DNA of 64,000 nucleotides from Mycolicibacterium crocinum (GTDB lineage: Bacteria; Actinomycetota; Actinomycetes; Mycobacteriales; Mycobacteriaceae), in the NCBI RefSeq assembly GCF_022370635.2, contig NZ_CP092362.2, forward strand, positions 5,828,001 through 5,892,000, written 5' to 3'. Below the pieces are notes generated by a model, which searched no databases, had not been told where the DNA came from, and was given only the letters and a program-made list of their open reading frames with translations. Shown here in pieces: positions 1-8,108 of the stretch. The stretch's first letter is position 1, and each line of letters opens with the position of its first letter. The translations under genes and the position numbers were made by a program.

Positions 1-342
1 GCGACCCGGGACGCACACCATCGTGACGACGAAACGGCTCTTCACGTCGTCGCGGTTGTTGGCATCCGAGTAGTGGATGACGTCGCCGCCGGGTTCCCAG
101 AAGGCTTCGCCCGCGCGGATGACACGTGGTGGCTGCCCCTCGAGTTCAAAGAGCATCTCGCCTTCCAGCATGTAACCGAACGCCGGGCCGCTCGGATGCC
201 GGTGCGGCGGGGCTCCGGCGCTGCCGGGCGGATACTCGATGACGACGGTCATCACGTCGGCACCCTCGGGAATGAACGGCGGGTGCACGTCCTGCACCAC
301 GGTTAAGGCGTTCTCCCATTGCGGGTCATGGCTTTTCGACAT
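1..342 (-). CDS. Cupin-domain protein (3' end outside window)
   Basis: Single-domain cupin, cut by the left window edge after 114 codons. The start is ATG at 342, with AAGGAG 7 nt upstream. The cupin core is visible: a histidine pair in PHRHPSG (about residues 49-55), a Glu/Gly-rich strand with LEGEMLFELEG, and a second strand with a later histidine (DVIHYSD). These are the usual metal ligands of small cupins, so a metal-dependent enzyme or small-molecule binding protein is likely. The substrate cannot be told. It starts 17 nt after the stop of the SDR gene and is probably the last visible gene of the LuxR-sigma-SDR-cupin operon. Confidence 0.85.
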   Translation of the reverse strand, partial: MSKSHDPQWENALTVVQDVHPPFIPEGADVMTVVIEYPPGSAGAPPHRHPSGPAFGYMLEGEMLFELEGQPPRVIRAGEAFWEPGGDVIHYSDANNRDDVKSRFVVTMVCVPGR

Positions 343-359
343 GTCCGATCTCCTTGGTG

Positions 360-1094
360 TCAGACGGCGGTTCCGCCGCCGTCGGCGTGCAGGGTGGTGC
401 CGGTGATGAAGCTTGCGCGAGGCGAGGCGAGAAAGAGCACGGCGTGCGCGATCTCGTCGGGGGCGGCGGTGCGGCCGAGCGGCAACGCGCGGCCGAGTTC
501 TTCGTTGGTGTCACCCCATTGCGCTTCGACCCCTTCGGTCTTGGTAGGCCCGGGTGCGACGCTGTTGACGCGCACACCGTAGGGACCGAACTCCGCCGCC
601 CACGATCGGGTCAGCGACTCGACCGCGGCCTTGGACGCGCCGTAGGTGGACGCTCCGCCAACGCCTTTCGATGCGACCATCGAGGTGACGTTGACGATGC
701 TGCCGCGGCGTCGCCCCAACATCCCCGGAACCAATCCCGCGGTCAGGAAGTACGTCCCGCGCACATTGGTGTCGAAGGTCGTCTCGAAGCTCGCGACGGT
801 CTGGTCGACGGTCAGTGCACCGGGAAAGCTCGCCGCGTTGTTGATCAGGATGTCGACATCGCCTGCCTGGTCCACCAGCGCCTGCACCGATACGGTATCG
901 GAGAGATCCGCGGGCAGGAAGCGGGCGCTGCCCGGTATCTGGCCGACCGCGACCTCACCGCGGTGCTGGTCTCTGCCGGTGACGATCACCGTGGCACCCG
1001 CGCCGGCCAACAGTCGGGCGCAGGCCAATCCGATCCCTGCGGTGCCCCCGGTGACCAGGGCCGTCTGCCCGCTCAGTTCGATCGCGGCGGTCAT
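360..1094 (-). CDS. SDR family oxidoreductase
   Basis: A 244-residue classical short-chain dehydrogenase/reductase, expected to be a soluble NAD(P)-dependent alcohol/ketone oxidoreductase. The cofactor motif TGGTAGIG lies near residues 15-22, NNAAS near 86-90, and the catalytic YGASK near 152-156, with the upstream catalytic serine in VTSMV. The length is typical of the family. Its ATG overlaps the sigma-factor stop by 4 bases (ATGA), so the two are probably translationally coupled. The substrate is unknown; the cupin that follows may act in the same pathway. Confidence 0.9.
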   Translation of the reverse strand: MTAAIELSGQTALVTGGTAGIGLACARLLAGAGATVIVTGRDQHRGEVAVGQIPGSARFLPADLSDTVSVQALVDQAGDVDILINNAASFPGALTVDQTVASFETTFDTNVRGTYFLTAGLVPGMLGRRRGSIVNVTSMVASKGVGGASTYGASKAAVESLTRSWAAEFGPYGVRVNSVAPGPTKTEGVEAQWGDTNEELGRALPLGRTAAPDEIAHAVLFLASPRASFITGTTLHADGGGTAV

Positions 1095-1645
1095 GCGATC
1101 TGGGCAGTCGGCGCAAACGCGGTGTCGGCGAGGGCGATTCGCAGTCGCTGCCGGCCGCGGGACACCCGCGACATCACGGTGCCGCGCGGGATGTTCAGGA
1201 TCGTGGCTGTTTCGGCATAGGTGTGGCCCTGCACCTCGGCGTAGAACAACGCCGTGCGGAAGTCCTCCGGCAGGGCGGCCATCGCGGAGCGGAGCTCGCC
1301 GTCGGGCAGCCGCGTGAGGGCCTCGGCCTCGGCCGAGCGGGCCGCCGTGGACAGGCGAGCCGCACTGCCGGCCAGCTCACCCTCGGTGACATCGTCGACC
1401 GGCACCTCAGCCGGTCGCCGCTGCTTGGCCCGGAAGGTGCTCACCCAGCGGTTGTAGAGAATCCGGAACAGCCACGCCTTGAAGTCGGTTCCCTCGCGGA
1501 AGGTGTGATAGCCCATGAAGGCGTGCAGCAAGGTGTCCTGCACCAGGTCCTCGGCATCGGCGTTCGTCTTGGTCAGTCCCCTGGCCCGGCGCAACAGGGC
1601 ATCGAACAGTGGTTGCGCATCCTGGGCGAATCGTTCGGCGGTCAT
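1091..1645 (-). CDS. ECF-type RNA polymerase sigma factor
   Basis: An extracytoplasmic-function sigma factor of 184 residues from the ATG at 1645 (MTAERFAQ). The frame stays open further upstream, but that part shows no sigma homology. Region 2 includes DAEDLVQDTLLHAF, and FKAWLFRILYNRW follows. Region 4 includes the helix-turn-helix GHTYAETATILNIPRGTVMS. It resembles the SigE/SigH-like RpoE group. No zinc anti-sigma gene follows; an SDR gene overlaps the stop codon instead and a LuxR regulator gene ends 80 nt upstream. Control may therefore be transcriptional or by an anti-sigma encoded elsewhere. Confidence 0.9.
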   Translation of the reverse strand: MTAERFAQDAQPLFDALLRRARGLTKTNADAEDLVQDTLLHAFMGYHTFREGTDFKAWLFRILYNRWVSTFRAKQRRPAEVPVDDVTEGELAGSAARLSTAARSAEAEALTRLPDGELRSAMAALPEDFRTALFYAEVQGHTYAETATILNIPRGTVMSRVSRGRQRLRIALADTAFAPTAQIA

Positions 1646-1725
1646 ACGACCAGCCTCGCGGCCTGCTGGTCTGAGCGAACCCTTGAAAACCCGTAGTCCG
1701 TGGCGCGGAGTCCGTGGGTCCGGGC

Positions 1726-4530
1726 CTAGCTCGCCCAGGACATCGCGCGCAGCTGCCTGCGCGACGAGATGCCGAGCTTGGCGAATACCTTCCGCAGATG
1801 CCATTCGACGGTGTGAGTGCTGATGAACAGCTGCGCACCGATCTCCTGGTTCGTCAGCCCCTCACCCGCCAGCCGCGCGATCTGGGCCTCCTGTGCGGTC
1901 AGTTCGCCGCCCGTGCTCGGCTGCTGTTTGCGCACCTTCTCGCCCGTGGCGGCCAATTCCCGCCTCGCCCGCTCGGCGAACGCGTCGGCACCCATTCGGA
2001 CGAACGCGTCATAGGCCTGGGTCAGGTGATGCCGGGCGTCACTGCGGCGCAATACCCGTCGCAGCCACTCGCCGTACACCAGATGTGTGCGGGCCTGATG
2101 GACGGTGATCGTCGTGCGGCCCAACCGTTCGAGGGCTTCGGTGAAGAGGGCCTCGGCGGTCTCGTCGTCGGCCAGCATCGCCTGGGCGCTGGCCAGTGCC
2201 CCCAACCCCCAGTCGGTTCCGCTCGCCCCCGCTCGCTCCGCGAGTCGCGGTAGCGCACTGGCGGCCGCGTCGCGATCGCCGCAGCGCGTCGCCGCCTCCA
2301 CGAGTTCGTACAGACACCAGCTGTAGAAGCCGACATCTTCGTATTCACATACTGTGCGAGCGGCGGCCAGTGCCTCTTCGTAGCGGCCCAGCCCGTTGTA
2401 GAGCACGGCCGCCGCGTATCCCGTCAGTCCGAGCACCCGGCCTTCGCCTCGGCTCGTTCCGTCCGCCGCGGCCGCCTCGATCAGCCGCTCGGCTTCGGTC
2501 GCGTCGCCCTGCCACGCCGTCAGCATCAACGCGTGGTACTTGACCGCCGTCGAGTGATCGGTCGCCGCGGTGATCGTGTTTGCCTCTGCGACAAGTGTTG
2601 CCGCCGTTCGAAAGTCGCCGGCCACGAGGTGGACCCCGGCTTGATAGACCAGCGCTCGCGGCAAAGTGGCCAGTGCCCCCGCATTGCGTGCGGCTCGGAC
2701 CGCCGCGGTGGCGAGCTGCTCCACGATCATCGGATCCCACAATTCGTGTGCCGCCGACTCCTGCAGGATCGGGAACGCCGGAACCATCCAGCGCAAGACG
2801 TGCCGATCGTCCGCCGCAGCCAGCACACACATGTGATCCAGCCCGGTGCGCAGCGGCTCGGAGCCCGCACTGACCCCCCGAGTGATGCGTTCAGCGATGC
2901 CCTTGAGGAGATAGTCCACCGCGCGCGACAATTCGGGCTCCCGGGCGAGCGCGGCCAGCGCGGCCTCCGCTGCATGGGTCAGCGCCCCGGGGTCGCCGAG
3001 TCGCCCGGCGTACATCAATGCCGCAATCGCTTCGAGGTAACTCTCGCGAGATGCGTAGTCGTCCAGGAATTCCAGCTGTCGGGCCGCATCGAGCAGTGCC
3101 CGCGCGGTGTCACGCACGGCCGGTGCTCCGGCCTCGCCGGCTCGGCTGCGGACGAAGTCCATCTGGGCTCGCAATCGCGCGACCTGGGCCCGCTGCAGCT
3201 CCGACAGGGGCCCACGCTCCGCCAGGTCGAGCAGGTCACGCGCGGCCGCCGACGCCGCGGCATCTCGCTTGGCTTGAGCGGCGGCCAACGCCCGTGCACC
3301 GCGCAGGTCCGCGTCCGCGGTCAGGATTGCGGCGCGCTCGAGAAACGCGGCCGCCGCGGCGATCCCGCCCCGGCCCTGGGCTCGCGTCGCCGAGCTCTCC
3401 AGCTCTGCTGCCACCGCGTCGTCGGGTCCGGCCACCGCGTTGGCGGAATGCCAGGCCCGCCGGTCGGGGTCGACGTCGGGATCGGTGGCGTCGGCCAAGG
3501 CGCGGTGGATGGCTCTGCGGTCGGTCAGGTCGGCGGCGCGGTAGGCGGCCGACCGCAACAGCGGGTGCCGGAAGCGCATCCGCGGGCCGAACTCGATGAC
3601 GCCGGCGGCTTCGGCCGGCGCCAGCGCGTCGACCGGGATACCGAGTGCGGCGGCGGCGCGCAGGAACAGCGCGGAATCGCCCACCGGTTCGGCCGCGGCC
3701 ACGAGCAGCAGTCGGCGGGTCGGAGCGGGCAGCGCCTGGATACGCCGTACATAACCGGTCTCGATCGCGCTCGGTGACGAGGCCGAGCCGGAAATCCAGA
3801 ATCCGCCGGCGAGCTCGGTGGCCGATGTATTGCGCGGAACCTCAAGTAGTGCAAGCGGATTGCCACGAGTTTCGGCGATGATGCGGTCGCGCACGGGGGG
3901 ATCGATCCCGCCGAGTAACACCGAATCGAGTAGCTCACGGGCATCGCTGTCGGACAAGCCGCGTACGGTGAGCTCCGGCAGTCCCGCCAGCGGCTCGGCG
4001 CCGTCATCGCGTGCGGCGAACACCAATGCAATTGGCTCGGCCAGCAGGCGGCGGGCCACGAAACCGAGGGTCTGCACCGTCACCTGATCGAGCCATTGCG
4101 CGTCGTCGATCACGCACAACAGCGGCTTCTGTTGCGCGGCTGCGGCTATCAGGCTCAGAACCGCCAGGCCGACAAGAAAGCGGTCGGGTGCCTCACCCAC
4201 GCCGCGGCCGAAGGCGACCTCCAGCGCCAGCCGTTGCGGATCGGGCAACTCACCGAGGTGCTCCATCAGCGGCGCGCAGAGTTGCTGCAGCCCGGCGTAG
4301 GCGAGCTCCATGTCGGACTGGACGCCGGCGATCTGAAGGACGTGCAGTGCCGACGCCTGCTCTACGAGATACCCGAGCAATGCCGTTTTGCCGACGCCGG
4401 CCTCACCGCGCAGCACCAATACCTGCGAATCACCGGCGGTGACGGCCGAGATCAGCGACTGCAACACCCGGCTCTCGGCAGCACGTCCGCGCAGTTGCGC
4501 GGGCCGTCCGTCACTCGCGATAGGCACCAC
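1726..4530 (-). CDS. Large ATP-binding LuxR-family (LAL-type) transcriptional regulator
   Basis: A 934-residue regulator built like MalT/LAL proteins. The N-terminal AAA-type ATPase has Walker A GEAGVGKT at residues 42-49 and a Walker B-like LLCVIDDAQWLD near 140. A long helical TPR-like middle follows, and a C-terminal LuxR helix-turn-helix occupies roughly the last 65 residues (LTAQEAQIARLAGEGLTNQE, then STHTVEWHLRKVFAKLG). Members bind an inducer in the middle region and activate transcription in an ATP-dependent way. The start is one of two adjacent GTG codons (4530 or 4527). It heads the run of sigma factor, SDR and cupin on the same strand, which are likely targets or partners. Confidence 0.9.
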   Translation of the reverse strand: MVPIASDGRPAQLRGRAAESRVLQSLISAVTAGDSQVLVLRGEAGVGKTALLGYLVEQASALHVLQIAGVQSDMELAYAGLQQLCAPLMEHLGELPDPQRLALEVAFGRGVGEAPDRFLVGLAVLSLIAAAAQQKPLLCVIDDAQWLDQVTVQTLGFVARRLLAEPIALVFAARDDGAEPLAGLPELTVRGLSDSDARELLDSVLLGGIDPPVRDRIIAETRGNPLALLEVPRNTSATELAGGFWISGSASSPSAIETGYVRRIQALPAPTRRLLLVAAAEPVGDSALFLRAAAALGIPVDALAPAEAAGVIEFGPRMRFRHPLLRSAAYRAADLTDRRAIHRALADATDPDVDPDRRAWHSANAVAGPDDAVAAELESSATRAQGRGGIAAAAAFLERAAILTADADLRGARALAAAQAKRDAAASAAARDLLDLAERGPLSELQRAQVARLRAQMDFVRSRAGEAGAPAVRDTARALLDAARQLEFLDDYASRESYLEAIAALMYAGRLGDPGALTHAAEAALAALAREPELSRAVDYLLKGIAERITRGVSAGSEPLRTGLDHMCVLAAADDRHVLRWMVPAFPILQESAAHELWDPMIVEQLATAAVRAARNAGALATLPRALVYQAGVHLVAGDFRTAATLVAEANTITAATDHSTAVKYHALMLTAWQGDATEAERLIEAAAADGTSRGEGRVLGLTGYAAAVLYNGLGRYEEALAAARTVCEYEDVGFYSWCLYELVEAATRCGDRDAAASALPRLAERAGASGTDWGLGALASAQAMLADDETAEALFTEALERLGRTTITVHQARTHLVYGEWLRRVLRRSDARHHLTQAYDAFVRMGADAFAERARRELAATGEKVRKQQPSTGGELTAQEAQIARLAGEGLTNQEIGAQLFISTHTVEWHLRKVFAKLGISSRRQLRAMSWAS

Positions 4531-4653
4531 CGTCTGCCCCTAGCGGACGTCACCGAATTAGTCGGCTTCGATCGTAGCCAGGGCCGGCGCGCACTGCCGT
4601 GGTGGGACCTATCCCGACAGGGGCACGACGGTCTCGTCGAGGGTGGCCATCGC

Positions 4654-5409
4654 CTAGGACTTGGCGGCCGCCTGCAGAAGCCAGTCCTCGAACCGGGTGT
4701 CGAAGAGCGTCGCGCCCGACCCCGGCACCAGGGTGCGCTCGCCGATGTCGACGCCCCAGTAGAGCGCGCTCGGATCGGCGATGACGGTGCGGGTATCGCC
4801 GTGGGCGATCAGCGCGGTGCGGATCAGATCGGGAAGCAAAACCATGTCGGGGCCGCCGATTTCGGTGATCCCGTTGATGGGGTCGTTCAGCGCGGCGATT
4901 GCAACGCCTTCGGCGACGTCGGCGGCGGCCATCGGCTGGAAGTACTTCGGCGGCAGCACCACCGTGTCGCCCTCGGTGGCAGAGTCGGCGAGCGTATTGA
5001 CGAACTCGAAGAACTGGGTCGCGTGCACAATCGAAAACGGAATCGGGCCTTCACTGATCAGCTTCTCCTGCAGGAGCTTGCCTTCGAAGTAGCCGCTGTG
5101 CGGAGCCAACTCAGCAGTGCCCACCACGGACAGCGCGACGTGGTGCCGCACACCGGCGTGCTGTTCGGCGGTCAGCAGGTTGGTGGTCGCCGCGCGGAAG
5201 AACTCGATCGCCGAGTCGTCCAGCACCGGGGAGTTGGAGACGTCGACGACGACGGCGGCACCCGACATCACCTCGGCCAGGCCCTCACCGGTGATGGTGT
5301 CCACACCGGTCGAGGGTGCCGCGGCGACGGCCTCGTGACCCCGCTCAGATAAGGCCTGCACCACTTTCGACCCCACCAGGCCGGTGCCACCGATTACGAC
5401 GATTTTCAT
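4654..5409 (-). CDS. NmrA-like / atypical SDR NAD(P)-binding protein
   Basis: A 251-residue atypical SDR. The N-terminal Rossmann motif is GGTGLVG (residues 7-13), followed by a basic GHEAVAA strand. There is no YxxxK in the classical place, and the protein resembles NmrA/YwnB-type NAD(P)-binding proteins, which can be reductases or redox sensors. The start is ATG at 5409. It lies on the same strand as, and 123 nt upstream of, the large LuxR regulator, a gap wide enough for a separate promoter. The physiological substrate is unknown. Confidence 0.8.
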   Translation of the reverse strand: MKIVVIGGTGLVGSKVVQALSERGHEAVAAAPSTGVDTITGEGLAEVMSGAAVVVDVSNSPVLDDSAIEFFRAATTNLLTAEQHAGVRHHVALSVVGTAELAPHSGYFEGKLLQEKLISEGPIPFSIVHATQFFEFVNTLADSATEGDTVVLPPKYFQPMAAADVAEGVAIAALNDPINGITEIGGPDMVLLPDLIRTALIAHGDTRTVIADPSALYWGVDIGERTLVPGSGATLFDTRFEDWLLQAAAKS

Positions 5410-5500
5410 GATGATCCCTTCTGGCGTGCGGAAGCTGAACAGCTCCCTGACGGCCAGAACGGATGGTGGAACGAAAACTCATCCCGGCGGCGCGGGTATA

Positions 5501-6325
5501 TCAGGCGGTGTGCGCGGTCAGCTCCACGGGCGAGGCCGTCTCGGTCGCCGTCACAAGCGTGTACAGCGGCGTGCCCCAGGCGTGCGGGCCGCTGAGGGCC
5601 GGCGCGTAGGAGGTGTGGATTGCGATCGCCGAGTCGGTGATCTTCCCGGTGTCGGGGTTGTAGTCGCAGACCGGATCACCGACGTCGCAGACGCTGATGG
5701 TGCGGGTGCCGATCGCCGGCGGCAGCTGCGAGGTGTTGGTCGACGCCAGGAACGAGTGATCCTGCGCGACGCCTTCGCCGTGGCCCAGCGCGACGGCGGT
5801 CGACCCCAGTTTGATCGTCGTGTCGACGGGCAGCCGGTCCCCGTCGGCGATCAGCAACGCCGCCGCCAGGTGCGGATCGTCGGCCAGTTTGTACAGGTTG
5901 CGGTGGACGACCATCGCGCCCTGCGAGTATCCGGCCAGGACCACCTTGCTGTCGGGGCAGCGCTCGACGAAGGCCTTGTACTGCGTCGCGGTCGCGTCGG
6001 TGCCGTCGCCGACGCTGCCGAGGAAGCCCAGCCAGCCGCTGATCCCGCCCTCGAGTGGCACCGCGGCCGCCGGGTATTGGACAGCTTCGGCGTCGATGGT
6101 GCGGCCGTCGGCGGCGAGCTGCGCTTTGAGCTGCTGGTAGGACTGGTAGACCACCGATCCCATACCGCCGTTGGCGGTCAACCCAGCCGCGTCACGCTGT
6201 CCGGATCCGGCCGCGCCGATCCAGTGGTAATCAGCGCACCCCGGGGCTGCCGACGCGGTTCCCGCCGTCAGCCCGGCCAATGCGATACCGGCGGCCAGCA
6301 CGGCCGATCCCAGGCGCCCAATCAC
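5501..6325 (-). CDS. Secreted cutinase-family esterase
   Basis: An exported alpha/beta hydrolase of the cutinase family (274 residues). I chose the GTG at 6325 because GGAGGGA lies 7 nt upstream and a clean signal peptide follows (hydrophobic stretch to the ASAAPG cleavage region). The frame is open further upstream, but that would bury the signal peptide. Catalytic motifs are the nucleophile elbow GYSQG, the Asp loop CDVGDPVCDY and the His in IHTSY. Four cysteines could form two disulfides as in Culp proteins. Mycobacterial relatives hydrolyse medium-chain esters or lipids outside the cell. It reads away from the TetR gene 113 nt upstream on the same strand. Confidence 0.88.
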   Translation of the reverse strand: MIGRLGSAVLAAGIALAGLTAGTASAAPGCADYHWIGAAGSGQRDAAGLTANGGMGSVVYQSYQQLKAQLAADGRTIDAEAVQYPAAAVPLEGGISGWLGFLGSVGDGTDATATQYKAFVERCPDSKVVLAGYSQGAMVVHRNLYKLADDPHLAAALLIADGDRLPVDTTIKLGSTAVALGHGEGVAQDHSFLASTNTSQLPPAIGTRTISVCDVGDPVCDYNPDTGKITDSAIAIHTSYAPALSGPHAWGTPLYTLVTATETASPVELTAHTA

Positions 6326-6438
6326 GATGAAGTCCCTCCACGGTTGTCCGCCTGTAGATCGCGCGCGACCACGTCCGGCGTTACCGCTTCGTGGCTCAGG
6401 TGACGCGAACCACGTGGTGAGCGGGGCTGCCAACGCGT

Positions 6439-7086
6439 CTAGCGTTGCGCCTCGGCCAGCAACACCCGCGCCACCCATTCCACGTGATTCAGCGACTCAT
6501 CCAGCGTCAGCCGCCCGGCGCGCAGCCCGGCGAGCGCAGCACTCAACGCGGCGTTGAGCCCGAACGTCACCTGCGGAATGGCTTCGGGTTTTACGCCGGC
6601 GAGCAGGCGGTTGAACAGTTCGACGTTGGTGCGCTCCATCTGATCGATCGACGAGCGCACCTCGGGGTCGGTCGACGTCATCATCTGCAGCATCAGCGCG
6701 GTCATCGCCGGGTTGCGGTTGAACGCACGCTGCGCCCGGCGCAAGTAGTCCAAGACTGCGGGCAGTGGATCGCTGTCCGACGGCTCACCGCCGGACAGGA
6801 CGCGCCGGGTCAACCGCTTCTGCCAGTCCGCCAATGCGGCGGCCAACAGATTCTCTTTCGACGAGAAGTAGCGGTAGAGCGTGGCCAGCGCGACGCCCGA
6901 CCGCTGGGCCACATCACGCATCTGAACCGCGTCCGCGCCGACCGCACCGATGAGGTCGATCACCTCTTCGATGATCTTCGCCCGGCGCGCAAGCTGACCA
7001 CTCGTCATATCCGACAGCGGGATGACACGTCCGGCAGGCGGCACCAGGTCGGGAACTGGCGTATTGACGATGTCACCTCCGATCAA
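6439..7086 (-). CDS. TetR/AcrR regulator, KstR-like
   Basis: A TetR-family repressor with an N-terminal helix-turn-helix (MRDVAQRSGVALATLYRYFS) that closely resembles the sterol regulator KstR. The C-terminal ligand domain includes AFNRNPAMTALMLQMM. The start is unsure: TTG at 7086 gives 215 residues, while ATG at 7008 gives 189 and still keeps the DNA-binding domain. It is divergent from the amidohydrolase and FadE genes that begin at 7235. Two TAGAAC sequences in the shared promoter resemble KstR half-sites, so it probably represses that set and itself. It may be a KstR paralogue tuned to another acyl-CoA ligand. Confidence 0.85.
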   Translation of the reverse strand: MIGGDIVNTPVPDLVPPAGRVIPLSDMTSGQLARRAKIIEEVIDLIGAVGADAVQMRDVAQRSGVALATLYRYFSSKENLLAAALADWQKRLTRRVLSGGEPSDSDPLPAVLDYLRRAQRAFNRNPAMTALMLQMMTSTDPEVRSSIDQMERTNVELFNRLLAGVKPEAIPQVTFGLNAALSAALAGLRAGRLTLDESLNHVEWVARVLLAEAQR

Positions 7087-7089
7087 AGA

Positions 7090-7182
7090 TAGAACAGTCT
7101 TCTGCGATGCTACGACATGCTAACCCCAAACGGACCGGTAGTAGCAGCTAGATCGCTTGACACCAAGTAGAACCGTGTTTCA
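7090..7182 (-). promoter_or_regulatory. Candidate TetR (KstR-like) operators in divergent promoter
   Basis: The 148-nt gap between the TetR gene and the amidohydrolase gene holds TAGAAC twice: 7090-7095, followed by AGTCTTCT, and 7168-7182, reading TAGAACCGTGTTTCA. Both look like the KstR palindrome (AAC then GTT arms), but with a changed right arm or a 3-nt rather than 2-nt spacer. Binding is inferred, not shown. Confidence 0.4.
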
Positions 7183-7234
7183 CTATGGTGTGCGCGCCGG
7201 CATTCCGCCGGGTCTCTTGTGATGGGAGGACACC

Positions 7235-8104
7235 ATGGCCGGACGGGTCGGTCTGCCGGTGATCGACACGATGATCGGTTTCCCGCACGAGGGCACCGCT
7301 CAGTACGACTTCATCCGCAAGCAGACCAAGGATCGCGAGTCCAAAGAGGACTTCGACTTCCCGGTCGAGTACATGTTCAAGGACGTGCCCAAGGGCCTGC
7401 CCACCGACGACCCCGTGTCACTGCTGCTTCAGCAGATGGACCGGTTCGGTATCGAGAAGTCGATGATCGGCGTGAGCGAGGGCTCCGCGGCAGAGCTGGC
7501 GCTCAAGATGTTCCCCGACCGCTTCATCGCCTCGGGCAACGTCAACGACCCGAACGACGTCATGGGCACCGTCAACAACATCCGCCGGGAATACGAGACG
7601 TACGGCATCCGCGCCGTGTCATGTTTCCCGTCGGGCACCTTCCCCCAGGTGCCGATCGACGATCCGAAGATGTACCCGGTCTACGCGACGTGCGTCGAAC
7701 TGGGGCTGCCGATCTTTTGTTGCGCCGGTGTCCCCGGGCCGCGCATTCCGATGGCGCCGCAAGAGGTTTCACGGATCGACATCGTGATGTTCGACTTCCC
7801 CGACCTGGTCTTCGTCACCCGCCACGGGTGCGAGCCCTGGCAGGACCTCGCGGTCAAGCTCATGCTCAAGTGGCCCAACCTGTACTACTCGACCTCGGCG
7901 TTCGCACCGAAGTACTACCCCAAGGAAATTATCGACTACGCGAACACCCGCGGTGCCGACAAGATCATCTACGCCGGCTATTTCCCGATGGGCCTGTCGC
8001 TGGAGCGCATCTTCAGTGATCTGCCCAAGGTGCCTTTCAAAGACGAGGTGTGGCCGAAGTTCCTGTACGGCAATGCCGCTCGGATTCTAGGACTGGAGAA
8101 CTAA
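7235..8104 (+). CDS. Amidohydrolase-2 family protein (289 aa)
   Basis: A TIM-barrel amidohydrolase-2 protein. GGGAGGA sits just before the ATG, which fixes the start. The N-terminal strand reads VIDTMIGFP instead of the usual metal-binding HxH, and later features are RHGCEPW (about residue 200) and a C-terminal YGNAARILGL, typical of the family's end. The altered N-terminal ligand site means catalytic metal binding is uncertain. It is the first gene of a plus-strand run with a double acyl-CoA dehydrogenase (4-nt gap) and a second amidohydrolase, which points to degradation of a cyclic or steroid-like acid. Control is probably by the divergent KstR-like repressor. Confidence 0.85.
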   Translation: MAGRVGLPVIDTMIGFPHEGTAQYDFIRKQTKDRESKEDFDFPVEYMFKDVPKGLPTDDPVSLLLQQMDRFGIEKSMIGVSEGSAAELALKMFPDRFIASGNVNDPNDVMGTVNNIRREYETYGIRAVSCFPSGTFPQVPIDDPKMYPVYATCVELGLPIFCCAGVPGPRIPMAPQEVSRIDIVMFDFPDLVFVTRHGCEPWQDLAVKLMLKWPNLYYSTSAFAPKYYPKEIIDYANTRGADKIIYAGYFPMGLSLERIFSDLPKVPFKDEVWPKFLYGNAARILGLEN

Positions 8105-8108
8105 CGCA

